A stretch of DNA of 40,392 nt from a virus, in IMG/VR virus record IMGVR_UViG_3300028800_002446, positions 1-40,392 of that record; one strand, given 5' to 3'. The translations under genes were made by a program, and so were the position numbers. The notes under the pieces were generated by a model that searched no databases, had not been told where the DNA came from, and saw nothing but the letters and a program-made list of their open reading frames with translations. Positions 32,793-39,859 of this stretch are shown here, piece after piece. Every line of letters starts with the position of its first letter. Positions within the stretch are counted from its first letter, which is position 1.

Positions 32793-33794
32793 ATGCAGCG
32801 TATCGGTACGCCGGACGGGCTTTTCGCCGACGGCGATCCCTTCAACAAGATTCTCGGCACGATCGTCAGAGCTGTGTGGCTCAACTCCATGCAGGAGGAA
32901 GTGGCGGGTGTCATCGAGGGACTCGGGTTCACGCTTGACCCAACAAAAAACAACCAGTTGCTCACGGCAATTGAAACGCTCATCGAGGCGCGTGCCGGCA
33001 ACTACCTGATCGATACCGGAGCTGCGAATGCCTACGCGGTTACGCTCAATCCGCCCGTCACCCAGTTCCCGAACGGTCTCGAAATCAGGTTCCGCGCGCA
33101 GCATGCAAACACAGCCGCGAGCACACTCAACGGGGTGCCGTTGCTTCGTGACGATGGCGCGCCGCTGCGGCCTGCTGACATCGAGCAGAACGCGATCATC
33201 ACCGCCACCTATGACACGGCAGCCAATGCGTTCCTCGTGAACAGCATCGTGCTGTCGCAGCTCGGCGCGCTTGCTCAGTTAGGTATTGGCGCCTACTTTT
33301 CCGATAACGCTGGTGCATTGACGCTGCTGCTCGGGGCACTTCTCGGCAACGATGGCGAAGGAAACCTGACGATCAATCTGGGGAAAGGTCTCAAGAACGA
33401 CGGATATAACAACCTGACGCTAAGGGCCGATGCTCCGCTTGGATTCGATGGCAGCGGTAACCTTCAGGTTAACCTTGGCTCGGGACTGTACCTTGACACG
33501 AACAACGGTCTCGCACTTACCGGACCGAAATACGTCAACGCCGCCTCGAATCTCGCATGGGGCGACTACATCGTCGACACGTCAGCCGGCAGCTTCGCGC
33601 TCACGCTGCCTCAAAACCCGACGAAGGGGGGCGTGATTACCTTCGCGGACGCTGCCGCAACGTGGGGCGTCAACACCTGGACGCTCGGCCGCAACGGCAA
33701 AACGATCATGGGTCAGGCGGCTGATCTGACCGTCAATTTGAGCGACCAGAAATTTTCTATCTGGTACAACGGCGCTGACTGGAGGCTTGTTTGA
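32793..33794 (+). CDS. Tail fiber protein with beta-spiral-like shaft repeats
   Basis: A 333-residue fiber. Residues 1-60 form the baseplate-attachment end (GTPDGLFADGDPFNKILGT, MQEEVAGVIEGLGF). Residues ~75-150 form a beta-rich domain. Residues ~171-243 contain short repeats of the type GNLTINLGKGLKNDG / NNLTLRADAPLGFDG / GNLQVNLGSGLYLDT. The hydrophobic-x-hydrophobic-x pattern with Gly or Pro-Leu turns resembles adenovirus-type triple beta-spirals. The last ~90 residues form a beta-rich tip. The ATG is two bases after the gp48 stop. It is probably trimeric. Confidence 0.85.
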   Translation: MQRIGTPDGLFADGDPFNKILGTIVRAVWLNSMQEEVAGVIEGLGFTLDPTKNNQLLTAIETLIEARAGNYLIDTGAANAYAVTLNPPVTQFPNGLEIRFRAQHANTAASTLNGVPLLRDDGAPLRPADIEQNAIITATYDTAANAFLVNSIVLSQLGALAQLGIGAYFSDNAGALTLLLGALLGNDGEGNLTINLGKGLKNDGYNNLTLRADAPLGFDGSGNLQVNLGSGLYLDTNNGLALTGPKYVNAASNLAWGDYIVDTSAGSFALTLPQNPTKGGVITFADAAATWGVNTWTLGRNGKTIMGQAADLTVNLSDQKFSIWYNGADWRLV

Positions 33795-35458
33795 AACTCA
33801 CCGATTTTGTCGCGGGCGGCGCAAGCGCCTCTTACGGTCTTTCGACCGCAGCCACAGGACTCAACGCGGGCGAAGCTATCGCGCAGGGCGATCTTGTCGT
33901 GCAGGCGGCTGATGGTAACGCGTACTGGGCTAACGACCCTGCGTCCACTTTTGCTTCGTGGCGTCCGATGTTGCAGGCAAGTTCGGCGTATGGCATTGTG
34001 CAGGGCGGCGCTGTTCCGTTGACCCTATCGTCTATCAACCCGCCGTATGGAAGCAGCTCGACCTCTGCACCGCAGATGCGGACGACAGCCGTTTTGACGA
34101 ACGGAAACATTGTCGTCGTCTGGGTGACTTCGACGTATCAATCCAACTTCTCAATCATCTCTCCGACCGGATCAGTCGTAGTCCCGACTACGGCTATCGC
34201 AACCACCGATAACGTCAATACCGGGTGGAATGTCTGCGCGTTGACTGGCGGCGGTTTCGCGGTTGTATATGTCAACGCGAGCGTGCAATACGCATACGCT
34301 GTTTATTCCAGCGCTGGTGCATTGGTTGGGAGCTATACGGTCACAGGCATTACGGCGACATGGGGCAATCCGTATTGCCTCGTCCCGTTGAGCAATGGTA
34401 GTTTCGCTGCCAGCTTCAACGCGAGCGGTGGGCTGTATATTGGCGTTCTCAGCGTGTCGTGTACTGTCGTTTCTGCCTTTGCAGTTGTGGGGTCCACCTA
34501 CACCTATTCGTCGTTGGCGGCGCTCTCTGGCGGCGGATTTGTCGCCTACTATGCTGGTTCCACGGCGGCCACATGGTTCACGATTTACTCGAATACGGGC
34601 AGTGTCGTAGTCGCGCAAACGGCTTCGATAACTCCGACAACGAGTGTGGGGGGAATCAATGCGGCTGGGCTATCAGGCGGCGGATTTGCCGTCGCTGCTT
34701 ACGCAACTGTTTCATCCACGACTGGCGCAAGTGTTGCGATTTACAATGCCAGCGGTGTGCTGCAAGGGTCCATCATTACCCTTGATCCCGGCTTTGCTCC
34801 GCAACTTGTTCCGGTACTTCTGGCTGCGAGCCAAACGGACGGCGGCGTGTTCGCGTGCTGGGCTGGCAATGTGGCGCAGTACGGGAGCTACTTCCGAATC
34901 GCGAAATTTAGCGCGAGCGGTGTTCGGGTCGGCAGCACTTTTCAAACCAACCTAGCACCAAGCACTACCGCCAATCTGTTGTGGACGCCAGACAATGGCG
35001 TGATGCTCTTTGGTTTTTCAGGCAGCGCGAGCCCGTATTACATCGCGGTTCTTTATCTGAATAGCTCTTTGTCTCAGCCATACCCGATTGCAAGCATCGG
35101 GTCATCTACAACCGTTCCTGTCGCTTACGCGAATGTTTTCCCGGCGCCCAGCAACTTGGCTATAGGCAATTGCTTCTCCATCTTGTCGACGAACATGAGC
35201 GGTTCGCCCGCCGCCACGTTTAACACGTACGCTTTCCAGGTCCAGCAGTGCGCTCCGATCGGTGTGTCTAATGCAGCTTACGCGCAGGGTCAAACGGCAA
35301 CTGTTCAAGTGCTTGGCGCTGCTGCTACGCGCCTCACGTTCGCGAAGCCCTACGCGATTGACGCACGAAGCAGTTACGGCCAACGCATGAATCTAGTCGG
35401 CAATCTCGCGATCATGAATGGCATACAGGGCGCGACTCCGAACCGCAACATCAACTAA
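33791..35458 (+). CDS. Repeat-rich fiber/receptor-binding protein (candidate beta-propeller)
   Basis: A 555-residue protein starting at TTG 33,791, which overlaps the fiber stop and has GGAGG (33,781-33,785) five bases before it. Seven copies of a ~50-residue unit are anchored at residues 101, 150, 199, 244, 293, 348 and 399, with cores such as ALTGGGFAVVYV, PLSNGSFAASFN, ALSGGGFVAYYA and GLSGGGFAVAAY. Seven units suggest a seven-bladed beta-propeller. The N-terminal ~60 residues (FVAGGASASYGLSTAATGLN) look like a fiber-attachment segment, and the C-terminal ~70 residues resemble a cap domain. Its place suggests host recognition; no homologue is named. The coding sequence is less GC-rich than the baseplate genes. 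Confidence 0.8.
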   Translation: MKLTDFVAGGASASYGLSTAATGLNAGEAIAQGDLVVQAADGNAYWANDPASTFASWRPMLQASSAYGIVQGGAVPLTLSSINPPYGSSSTSAPQMRTTAVLTNGNIVVVWVTSTYQSNFSIISPTGSVVVPTTAIATTDNVNTGWNVCALTGGGFAVVYVNASVQYAYAVYSSAGALVGSYTVTGITATWGNPYCLVPLSNGSFAASFNASGGLYIGVLSVSCTVVSAFAVVGSTYTYSSLAALSGGGFVAYYAGSTAATWFTIYSNTGSVVVAQTASITPTTSVGGINAAGLSGGGFAVAAYATVSSTTGASVAIYNASGVLQGSIITLDPGFAPQLVPVLLAASQTDGGVFACWAGNVAQYGSYFRIAKFSASGVRVGSTFQTNLAPSTTANLLWTPDNGVMLFGFSGSASPYYIAVLYLNSSLSQPYPIASIGSSTTVPVAYANVFPAPSNLAIGNCFSILSTNMSGSPAATFNTYAFQVQQCAPIGVSNAAYAQGQTATVQVLGAAATRLTFAKPYAIDARSSYGQRMNLVGNLAIMNGIQGATPNRNIN

Positions 35459-35467
35459 GGAAAAGAC

Positions 35468-35701
35468 ATGGCAACTGGAATTGTTGGGACGCTTGGGGCG
35501 AGCGGGACGCTTACATATACGCCGGCATCCAACGCAAAGATGATCGTCGCTGCGGGTACTGGCGGCGCAGTCGTCAATGGCGTTGGCGCGGTCGCTGCAA
35601 CCTCGCAAGGGACGTTCTACGTCGGCGCGGGGCAGACCGCGACGGTGACGACCGGAGCAAACAGTTCCGCGATCGTTACTGCGATTGAGGAAAACTCCTA
35701 A
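35468..35701 (+). CDS. Small fiber-associated protein (77 aa)
   Basis: A 77-residue protein with AAGGAAAAG before the ATG. It is Gly/Ala/Thr/Val-rich and almost purely beta-like (GTLGASGTLTYTPASNAKMI, GQTATVTTGANSSAIVTAIE), consistent with a small jellyroll-type domain that decorates fibers. No named family. The stop overlaps the next ATG (TAATG). Confidence 0.7.
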   Translation: MATGIVGTLGASGTLTYTPASNAKMIVAAGTGGAVVNGVGAVAATSQGTFYVGAGQTATVTTGANSSAIVTAIEENS

Positions 35702-36174
35702 TGAAAACAGTTTTCGTAGTGAATGGTGTCGTGGTCGGAAGCGGCTGGGTGCCGGACCGCAGCATGAATGCCTCGGTCTCATCTGTTGATCCGGATGCCA
35801 CGGAATATGTCGTTGATGACAGCAACCCGGTCGGCGTGGGCTGGACATGCCTTGTCACGAATGGCGTGCCAGCCTTTACCGCGCCGACAACGCAGACCTA
35901 CGCGCTGCTCACGCCAATGCAGTTCTATCTCGCGTTCAAGACGAACGAGCGCATGCTGCTAAAGGCCCTGACGGCTGGAATTCCGGCGAATAGTGCGCTC
36001 AATTCGACGCCGAACCCGATCCCCGTAGACCCGATCATCTCCGAGTTTTGGGCGACCATATCAGATGGCGGTCGACGCAAAGGCGAACGTGGACCCGAAC
36101 CTTCCATCGATTCGGGAGGCGCTGGAATACCTCGCCAGCCCGACATCGCCGACGCCCCAGGTTATTACCGCTGA
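35701..36174 (+). CDS. Fiber-associated protein, C-terminus altered by frameshift
   Basis: The annotated frame gives 157 residues. The first ~119 residues read as a normal phage protein: TVFVVNGVVVGSGWVPDRSM, LTPMQFYLAFKTNERMLLKA (residues ~70-89) and DPIISEFWAT. After that, the frame becomes basic and Gly/Pro-rich (ISDGGRRKGERGPEPS). The neighbouring frame from 36,059 reads YQMAVDAKANVDPNLPSIRE, which fits this protein family's usual EFWxTYQ-type continuation. A single extra base near 36,058 would explain this. Whether it is a true mutation or an assembly error cannot be decided here. Confidence 0.7.
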   Translation: MKTVFVVNGVVVGSGWVPDRSMNASVSSVDPDATEYVVDDSNPVGVGWTCLVTNGVPAFTAPTTQTYALLTPMQFYLAFKTNERMLLKALTAGIPANSALNSTPNPIPVDPIISEFWATISDGGRRKGERGPEPSIDSGGAGIPRQPDIADAPGYYR

Positions 36175-36211
36175 CCGTATTCCATCCATCCTTCAAGGAG
36201 TCGCGCAATGA
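36059..36211 (+). pseudogene. Displaced C-terminal part of the 35,701 gene
   Basis: Reading from TAT 36,059 gives YQMAVDAKANVDPNLPSIRE, then ALEYLASPTSPTPQVITADR and IPSILQGVAQ, ending at TGA 36,209-36,211. That stop overlaps the next gene's ATG (ATGA), the junction style used throughout this operon, whereas the zero-frame stop at 36,174 leaves a 33-base gap. Deleting one base at about 36,058 would restore a continuous 169-residue protein. Confidence 0.75.
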
Positions 36212-36525
36212 GTCGACTGCAACTCGTGGGTCTGTGGTTGATGTGTCTCTTGGTTACGCCGGTTCTCCTCGCCGCCATGCTGGTGCAAGCCAGCTTCGGT
36301 GCCGAGATCCGGGCAAAGAGCATGGCCGTCGCGTACGACGAGTGCGGAAACGCGCTATTCGGTGGCTCCGCAACGGAAACTATCTCGACGCGGACCGGTA
36401 ACATGCTGATAGAGGGCAAGCGCTGGGCCAAGATTGTGGCACCGCTGATCGACGCGATTTTCGGGAAGGGACACTGTCTGGCGAACGCCACGACCAAAGT
36501 CGGGCAGGTCGTCGCGAGCGTTTGA
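36208..36525 (+). CDS. Small exported or membrane-anchored protein (105 aa)
   Basis: A 105-residue protein with AAGGAG (36,194-36,199) before the ATG. The N-terminus has a basic start and a long hydrophobic stretch (residues ~6-29, LVGLWLMCLLVTPVLLAAML), followed by ASFGAE, which could be a signal-peptidase site or a membrane anchor. The rest is extracytoplasmic-like with two cysteines (C46, C90) that could pair. Lying after the fibers in a typical cargo position, it may act in lysogenic conversion or superinfection exclusion. No family is recognised. Confidence 0.7.
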   Translation: MSRLQLVGLWLMCLLVTPVLLAAMLVQASFGAEIRAKSMAVAYDECGNALFGGSATETISTRTGNMLIEGKRWAKIVAPLIDAIFGKGHCLANATTKVGQVVASV

Positions 36526-36538
36526 TAGAGGACGCGGC

Positions 36539-36570
36539 GACGTGCGCGGTGTTAGAGCACCGCGCACGTC
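36539..36570 (+). terminator. Strong 13-bp hairpin before methylase gene
   Basis: GACGTGCGCGGTG (36,539-36,551) and CACCGCGCACGTC (36,558-36,570) pair perfectly around a six-base TTAGAG loop. It starts 14 bases after the stop of the exported-protein gene. No T-tract follows, so termination without Rho is uncertain, but the stem is strong enough to slow polymerase or block 3' decay. It lies 95 bases before the methylase start. Confidence 0.6.
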
Positions 36571-36665
36571 CCGTACCCGCAGCGGTCACTGCGAATCCGG
36601 CAAGGCCACGTCGCCCCTGCAGAGGCGGACGAAGGCTAACACGGCCGGACGCCAATAGCCAAGTG

Positions 36666-37463
36666 ATGCAACAACCAACACCGATCATTCCGTGGCTCGG
36701 CGGCAAGCGCCGCCTGGCCGACAAGCTCATCCCGCTATTTCCGCCGCACGAGTGTTACGTCGAGGCATTCTGCGGAGGTGCCGCGCTGTACTTCCTGAGA
36801 CCGGTGCCGGCCCCTGTCGAGGTCATCAACGACGTCAACGGCGAGCTGGTGAACCTCTATCGTGTCGTGCAGCACCATCTCGAAGAGTTCGTGCGCCAGT
36901 TCAAATGGGCGATCAGCAGCCGGCAGGTGTTCAAGTGGCAGCAGATGACACGCCCGGAGACGTTGACGGATATCCAGCGCGCTGCGCGGTTCTACTATCT
37001 GCAGCACCACGCCTTCGGCGGCAAGGTCGCTGGCCAGACGTTCGGAACTGCCACTACCACTCCCTCGGTCAACCTGCTTCGCATCGAAGAGTCCCTGTCG
37101 GCGGCCCACCTTCGCCTCGCCGGCACGCATGTCGAAAACCTGCCGTGGCAGGAGTGCATCAGCAGGTACGATCGGGAGCACACATTCATCTATCTCGACC
37201 CGCCGTACTGGCAGACCGAAGGATATGGCGTCCCGTTTGGCTTTGAGGAATATGAGGCGATGGCGGCACTGATGCGTGGGGCGCGCGGGAAGATCATGGT
37301 GTCGATCAACGACCACCCGGACATCCGGGCCGCGTTCGCCGGCCTTCCTATGCTGACGCTCGATATCCGCTATTCGGTAGCCAATAGCCACGGCCGGCCG
37401 TCGACTAGCGGGGAACTGGTGATTACGAACTGGGAGCCGCAGGTGATGGGCGGCCTGTTCTAG
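36666..37463 (+). CDS. DNA adenine methylase, D12/Dam class
   Basis: A 265-residue N6-adenine methyltransferase. Motif X is IIPWLGGKRRLADKLIPL (residues 7-24). The AdoMet-binding motif I is YVEAFCGGAALYFL (31-44), an FxGGxA variant. The catalytic motif IV is IYLDPPYW (175-182). The last part has VSINDHPDIRAAF and the TSGELVITNW end. Phage enzymes of this class protect DNA from host restriction or alter gene expression; no restriction partner is nearby. ATG 36,666 is chosen because the upstream in-frame extension (from 36,522) runs through the hairpin and looks non-coding. Confidence 0.92.
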   Translation: MQQPTPIIPWLGGKRRLADKLIPLFPPHECYVEAFCGGAALYFLRPVPAPVEVINDVNGELVNLYRVVQHHLEEFVRQFKWAISSRQVFKWQQMTRPETLTDIQRAARFYYLQHHAFGGKVAGQTFGTATTTPSVNLLRIEESLSAAHLRLAGTHVENLPWQECISRYDREHTFIYLDPPYWQTEGYGVPFGFEEYEAMAALMRGARGKIMVSINDHPDIRAAFAGLPMLTLDIRYSVANSHGRPSTSGELVITNWEPQVMGGLF

Positions 37464-37601
37464 TGCCAATACGAGCGCGAAGGGCGTTAGTGGCCGGGTG
37501 ACAAATCAGGCGCAAAACGATGCCAAATCGCGCGCGACGCTACACTGAAAGTCGCGATTGACGAAATCCGGTTACACCATGGTTACACGGACTCCAGAAA
37601 G
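37464..37601 (+). other. Right phage end and prophage-host junction region
   Basis: No gene is visible in these 138 bases. Three similar short motifs occur: TGACAAATCAGGCGC (37,499-37,513), TGCCAAATCGCGCGC (37,521-37,535) and TGACGAAATCCGG (37,559-37,571). The first two are spaced by 22 bases (two helical turns). They are candidate transposase-binding sites, as Mu carries three such sites at its right end. GGTTACAC occurs twice (37,570-37,577 and 37,581-37,588). The exact 3' terminus (Mu-like ends finish in CA) is unresolved, but should lie at about 37,570-37,600. Confidence 0.55.
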
Positions 37602-37629
37602 CAAAAAGCCCAGTTCAACGAACCGGGCT
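37602..37629 (-). terminator. Intrinsic terminator of tRNA-His
   Basis: On the minus strand, AGCCCGGTTC and GAACTGGGCT form a ten-base stem (one G-T pair) with a three-base loop, followed by TTTTTGC. It lies 17 bases downstream of the tRNA 3' end. It is a standard factor-independent terminator. Confidence 0.85.
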
Positions 37630-37645
37630 AAGTGCTTGAATTCTT

Positions 37646-37722
37646 TGGGGTGGCTGATGGGACTCGAACCCACGACGACAGGAATCACAATCCTGGACTC
37701 TACCAACTGAGCTACAGCCACC
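37646..37722 (-). tRNA. tRNA-His (anticodon GTG)
   Basis: The 77-base cloverleaf reads on the minus strand. The acceptor pair is GTGGCTG/CAGCCAC, the D arm contains AGCTCAGTTGGTAGAG, the anticodon loop is TTGTGAT with GTG at 37,686-37,688, and the T arm contains GGTTCGAGTCCC. An encoded CCA is present at 37,646-37,648. The extra G at -1 opposite C73, diagnostic of histidine tRNA, is encoded (37,722). It is intact and close to the phage right end. Confidence 0.97.
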
Positions 37723-37780
37723 ACTGACCAACTTTCCCAATATCTGCAGAAGCGATATGCAGTAGATATCGAGAAACAAG

Positions 37781-37786
37781 ATTATA
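37781..37786 (-). promoter_or_regulatory. -10 box of tRNA-His promoter
   Basis: A perfect TATAAT on the minus strand, about 60 bases upstream of the mature tRNA 5' end and just after the dusA stop. No strong -35 is visible at 17 bases (AGGCAA). The tRNA may be transcribed both from here and by read-through from dusA. Confidence 0.55.
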
Positions 37787-37815
37787 TACACACTCTAATG
37801 CGCTTGCCTAGCCTT

Positions 37816-38841
37816 TCATTCAATTATTTCGGCAGGCATTTCCACGTCCGTAGCCAAAGATGCGTGCAGATGTTCGCGTGCCTCGTCGAAGATGGCGAGA
37901 TCGGCTTTCGCGAGCTTGCGGTTGTCCGAGAGCACGCGCCGCCAGCCGCGTGCACCGGATTCACCGCGATAGAGCCCCAGCGCGTGGCGTGTAATGGCGC
38001 CCAGATACGTGCCGCGCGCGATTTCGTGTGCGCAGTATTCGATGAGCCTGGCTTCGACCGCTTCACGCGTGAGCGCGGGTTCGGTCGAGCCGTAGAAACG
38101 CGCGTCGACGTCGGCCAGCACGTACGGATTGTGATACGCCTCGCGGCCGAGCATCACGCCGTCGACATGTTCCAGATGCGCCTGAACCTCGTCGAGCGTC
38201 TTGACCCCGCCATTGATGATGATCTCGAGCTGCGGAAAGTCGCGCTTGAGTTGATGCGCGTAGTCGTATTTGAGCGGGGGGATCTCGCGGTTCTCCTTCG
38301 GGCTCAGTCCCTTGAGAATCGCGTTGCGCGCGTGGACGATGAACACCTCGCAGCCCGCGTCGGCGATCGTGCCGACGAAGTCGCGCACGAACGAGTACGC
38401 CTCGACGCTATCGACGCCAACGCGATGCTTCACAGTTACCGGCACGGAGACGGCGTCGCGCATCGCCTTCACGCAATCGGCCACGAGTTGCGGCTCGTTC
38501 ATGAGGCATGCGCCGAATGCGCCGCGCTGCACGCGCTCGGATGGGCAGCCGCAGTTCAGATTGATCTCGTCGTAGCCCCATTGTTCGCCGAGCTTCGCCG
38601 AGCGCGCCAGATCGTCGGGCTCGCTGCCGCCCAGTTGCAGCGCCACGGGCGCTTCGGCGGGCGTGAATGCGAGATGACGTGGCACGTCGCCGTGGAGCAG
38701 GGCGCCTGTCGTCACCATCTCCGTGTACAGCCACGTGTGCCGGGAGATGAACCGGTGCAGCGAACGGCAGTGACGATCCGTCCAGTCCATCATCGGAGCA
38801 ACCGAGACGCGGCGGGGGCTGGTAATACGGTTGGCAGACAT
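37816..38841 (-). CDS. dusA: tRNA-dihydrouridine synthase A
   Basis: A 341-residue flavoenzyme that reduces U20/U20a in the tRNA D-loop, using FMN and NADPH. The barrel starts with RRVSVAPMMDWTDRHCR. The catalytic cysteine lies in NCGCPSERVQRGAFGACLM (family motif). FIVHARNAILKGLSPKENRE and the FMN-phosphate site IINGGVKTLDEV with GVMLGREAYHNPY follow. ATG 38,841 gives a family-typical length; a TTG ten codons upstream (38,871) would add ten residues of no known value. It is a host gene, followed on the same strand by tRNA-His. Confidence 0.96.
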   Translation of the reverse strand: MSANRITSPRRVSVAPMMDWTDRHCRSLHRFISRHTWLYTEMVTTGALLHGDVPRHLAFTPAEAPVALQLGGSEPDDLARSAKLGEQWGYDEINLNCGCPSERVQRGAFGACLMNEPQLVADCVKAMRDAVSVPVTVKHRVGVDSVEAYSFVRDFVGTIADAGCEVFIVHARNAILKGLSPKENREIPPLKYDYAHQLKRDFPQLEIIINGGVKTLDEVQAHLEHVDGVMLGREAYHNPYVLADVDARFYGSTEPALTREAVEARLIEYCAHEIARGTYLGAITRHALGLYRGESGARGWRRVLSDNRKLAKADLAIFDEAREHLHASLATDVEMPAEIIE

Positions 38842-38880
38842 AACGGAGCAGCTGGCTGGTGACGTAGACAACCCGACATT

Positions 38881-39237
38881 TTAACTCATGCGCCCAAACG
38901 CATTGCGCACAGTGCAAACTGGCCGAAGCGCTCCCGCGAGCCCTTGCAATAAGGGCCGATTGCGTAAAAACCCTGGTCACGGTATGTAATCCGCGTGCCG
39001 TTTTGTGCGTCGCAAGATTTTTTTGAGGGGCTCTTTTAGGGTCTGTTCGTCGCTCAGCCGCTTCAGGATTGGCTGTCGGGATTGTTTCCGAATGTGGAAT
39101 AGTAAATTCGGATTATCGTCATTATTTTCCAATAGTAGGTGTATACACTAGGTCTCGTTGACGCAGCTCATGGGCTCAGACCTCCCAGGCGCGGCGCCAT
39201 TCGGAACCGAAACCTGAACCTGATATTGGAGTCCTCC
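38881..39237. other. Divergent intergenic region between dusA and exported-protein gene
   Basis: No convincing gene lies in this 357-base gap. It holds promoter-type sequence for both sides. Notable elements are an inverted repeat CCGAAT (39,088-39,093) / ATTCGG (39,106-39,111), a ten-base palindrome GTGTATACAC (39,139-39,148) that contains a -10-like TATACA, and a run TTTTTTTGAGG near 39,019. ATATTGGAGTCCTCC precedes ATG 39,238 and contains GGAG. Regulators are not identifiable. Confidence 0.5.
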
Positions 39238-39510
39238 ATGAAGACCAAATTCATCGCAGCGCTGCTGGTCGCAGCTTCCGCTTCTGTTGCCGCTCCGGCG
39301 TTCGCCAGCGGCTATGGCCCGGCACCGTTCTATCGCCCGGACGTCGGCGCTCCCGCGTCGCAACGCGGCGTGAGCGACCAGACCGTTACCGCCGAGCGCG
39401 CCCAGCAACAAGGTGACGTTGCGTACGGCGGTGTCGCCGCGACCGCGTCGCAGTCGGGCAGCCACGCAAAGGGTGGCGCCGGCTCGCAGTCGGTGTTCTT
39501 CGGCCAGTAA
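39238..39510 (+). CDS. Small exported protein (90 aa), host
   Basis: A 90-residue protein with a clear Sec signal: MKTKFIAALLVAASASVAAP and cleavage likely after AFA (residues 22-24). The mature part is Gly/Ala/Ser/Gln-rich (SGYGPAPFYRPDVGAP, TVTAERAQQQGDVAYGGVAA), with no cysteines. It is like the small periplasmic proteins common in Burkholderiaceae, somewhat reminiscent of DUF4148 proteins. Its function is unknown. GGAG lies seven bases before the ATG, and a strong terminator follows. Confidence 0.85.
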   Translation: MKTKFIAALLVAASASVAAPAFASGYGPAPFYRPDVGAPASQRGVSDQTVTAERAQQQGDVAYGGVAATASQSGSHAKGGAGSQSVFFGQ

Positions 39511-39554
39511 ATCTCGCCGATCCTCCTCGCCGCCCAGCTTTTCGGGCGGCGCGC

Positions 39555-39583
39555 ACGCCGGGTGTCCACAAGACACCCGGCGT
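39555..39583 (+). terminator. Intrinsic terminator of the small exported-protein gene
   Basis: ACGCCGGGTGTC and GACACCCGGCGT form a perfect 12-base stem with loop CACAA, followed by TTTGCTTT. It lies 44 bases after the stop codon and should prevent read-through into the convergent gene. Confidence 0.9.
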
Positions 39584-39616
39584 TTTGCTTTCTGGGCGTG
39601 CGGGTTCAGCGCGTTG

Positions 39617-39859
39617 TCAGCGCTTTGCGGCCACCCGCCTGTCGATGGCGTCGCGGATCCGGTCGAACGACGCGTCCAACGCGTTGTCCTGGGTCGGGAA
39701 GCGGCCGGCGGCGATGCCGTCGATCGGCACCTCGGCGCTCAGGTCTTCGGTGAGGCTGCGGATCGTCTGCGACGAGATGAAAAAGCCGTGCTCGTGGTCG
39801 CCGTCGACGCCGGCGATCATGTCGAATCCCATGTATTCGTAGGCGCGTTGGTTTTCCAT
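39617..39859 (-). CDS. Hypothetical host protein (80 aa)
   Basis: An 80-residue protein read on the minus strand. ATG 39,859 is chosen because GAAGGAGATCACGC directly precedes it; a longer frame to 40,033 has no ribosome site and Arg-rich, non-protein-like sequence. The N-terminus contains YEYMGFDMIAGVDGDHEHGF, and the C-terminus is helical (ALDASFDRIRDAIDRRVA). Small proteins of this kind are common in Burkholderiaceae. The function is not known. Confidence 0.8.
   Translation of the reverse strand: MENQRAYEYMGFDMIAGVDGDHEHGFFISSQTIRSLTEDLSAEVPIDGIAAGRFPTQDNALDASFDRIRDAIDRRVAAKR

Larger units (their letters stand above)
1..37590 (+). mobile_element. Mu-like transposable prophage (left end outside window)
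   Basis: Gene content and order match the Mu/BcepMu type of transposable myophage: Ner-like regulator, DDE transposase, AAA+ target protein, gp16/GemA, Mor, lysis genes, terminase, DUF935 portal, Mu F-like protein, protease/scaffold, capsid T, sheath L, tube M, tape measure, N, P, gp45-48 and fibers. All phage genes lie on the + strand. The left terminus and a repressor are not in the window. The right border is only bracketed between the methylase stop (37,463) and the tRNA-His terminator (37,602); 37,590 is an estimate. Only one structural gene appears damaged, so the element could be functional, but this cannot be judged without the left end. Confidence 0.95.

Noticed and set aside
36522-36665. 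Upstream extension of the methylase to TTG 36,522
   Set aside because: The extension passes through the 13-bp hairpin and reads as Pro/Arg-rich sequence; motif X begins right after ATG 36,666.
37798-38862. 354-codon open frame on the plus strand
   Set aside because: It is the complement of dusA, which carries the full catalytic motif set.
38842-38871. TTG start of dusA at 38,871
   Set aside because: No ribosome site and no family support for the extra ten residues; ATG 38,841 gives the usual length.
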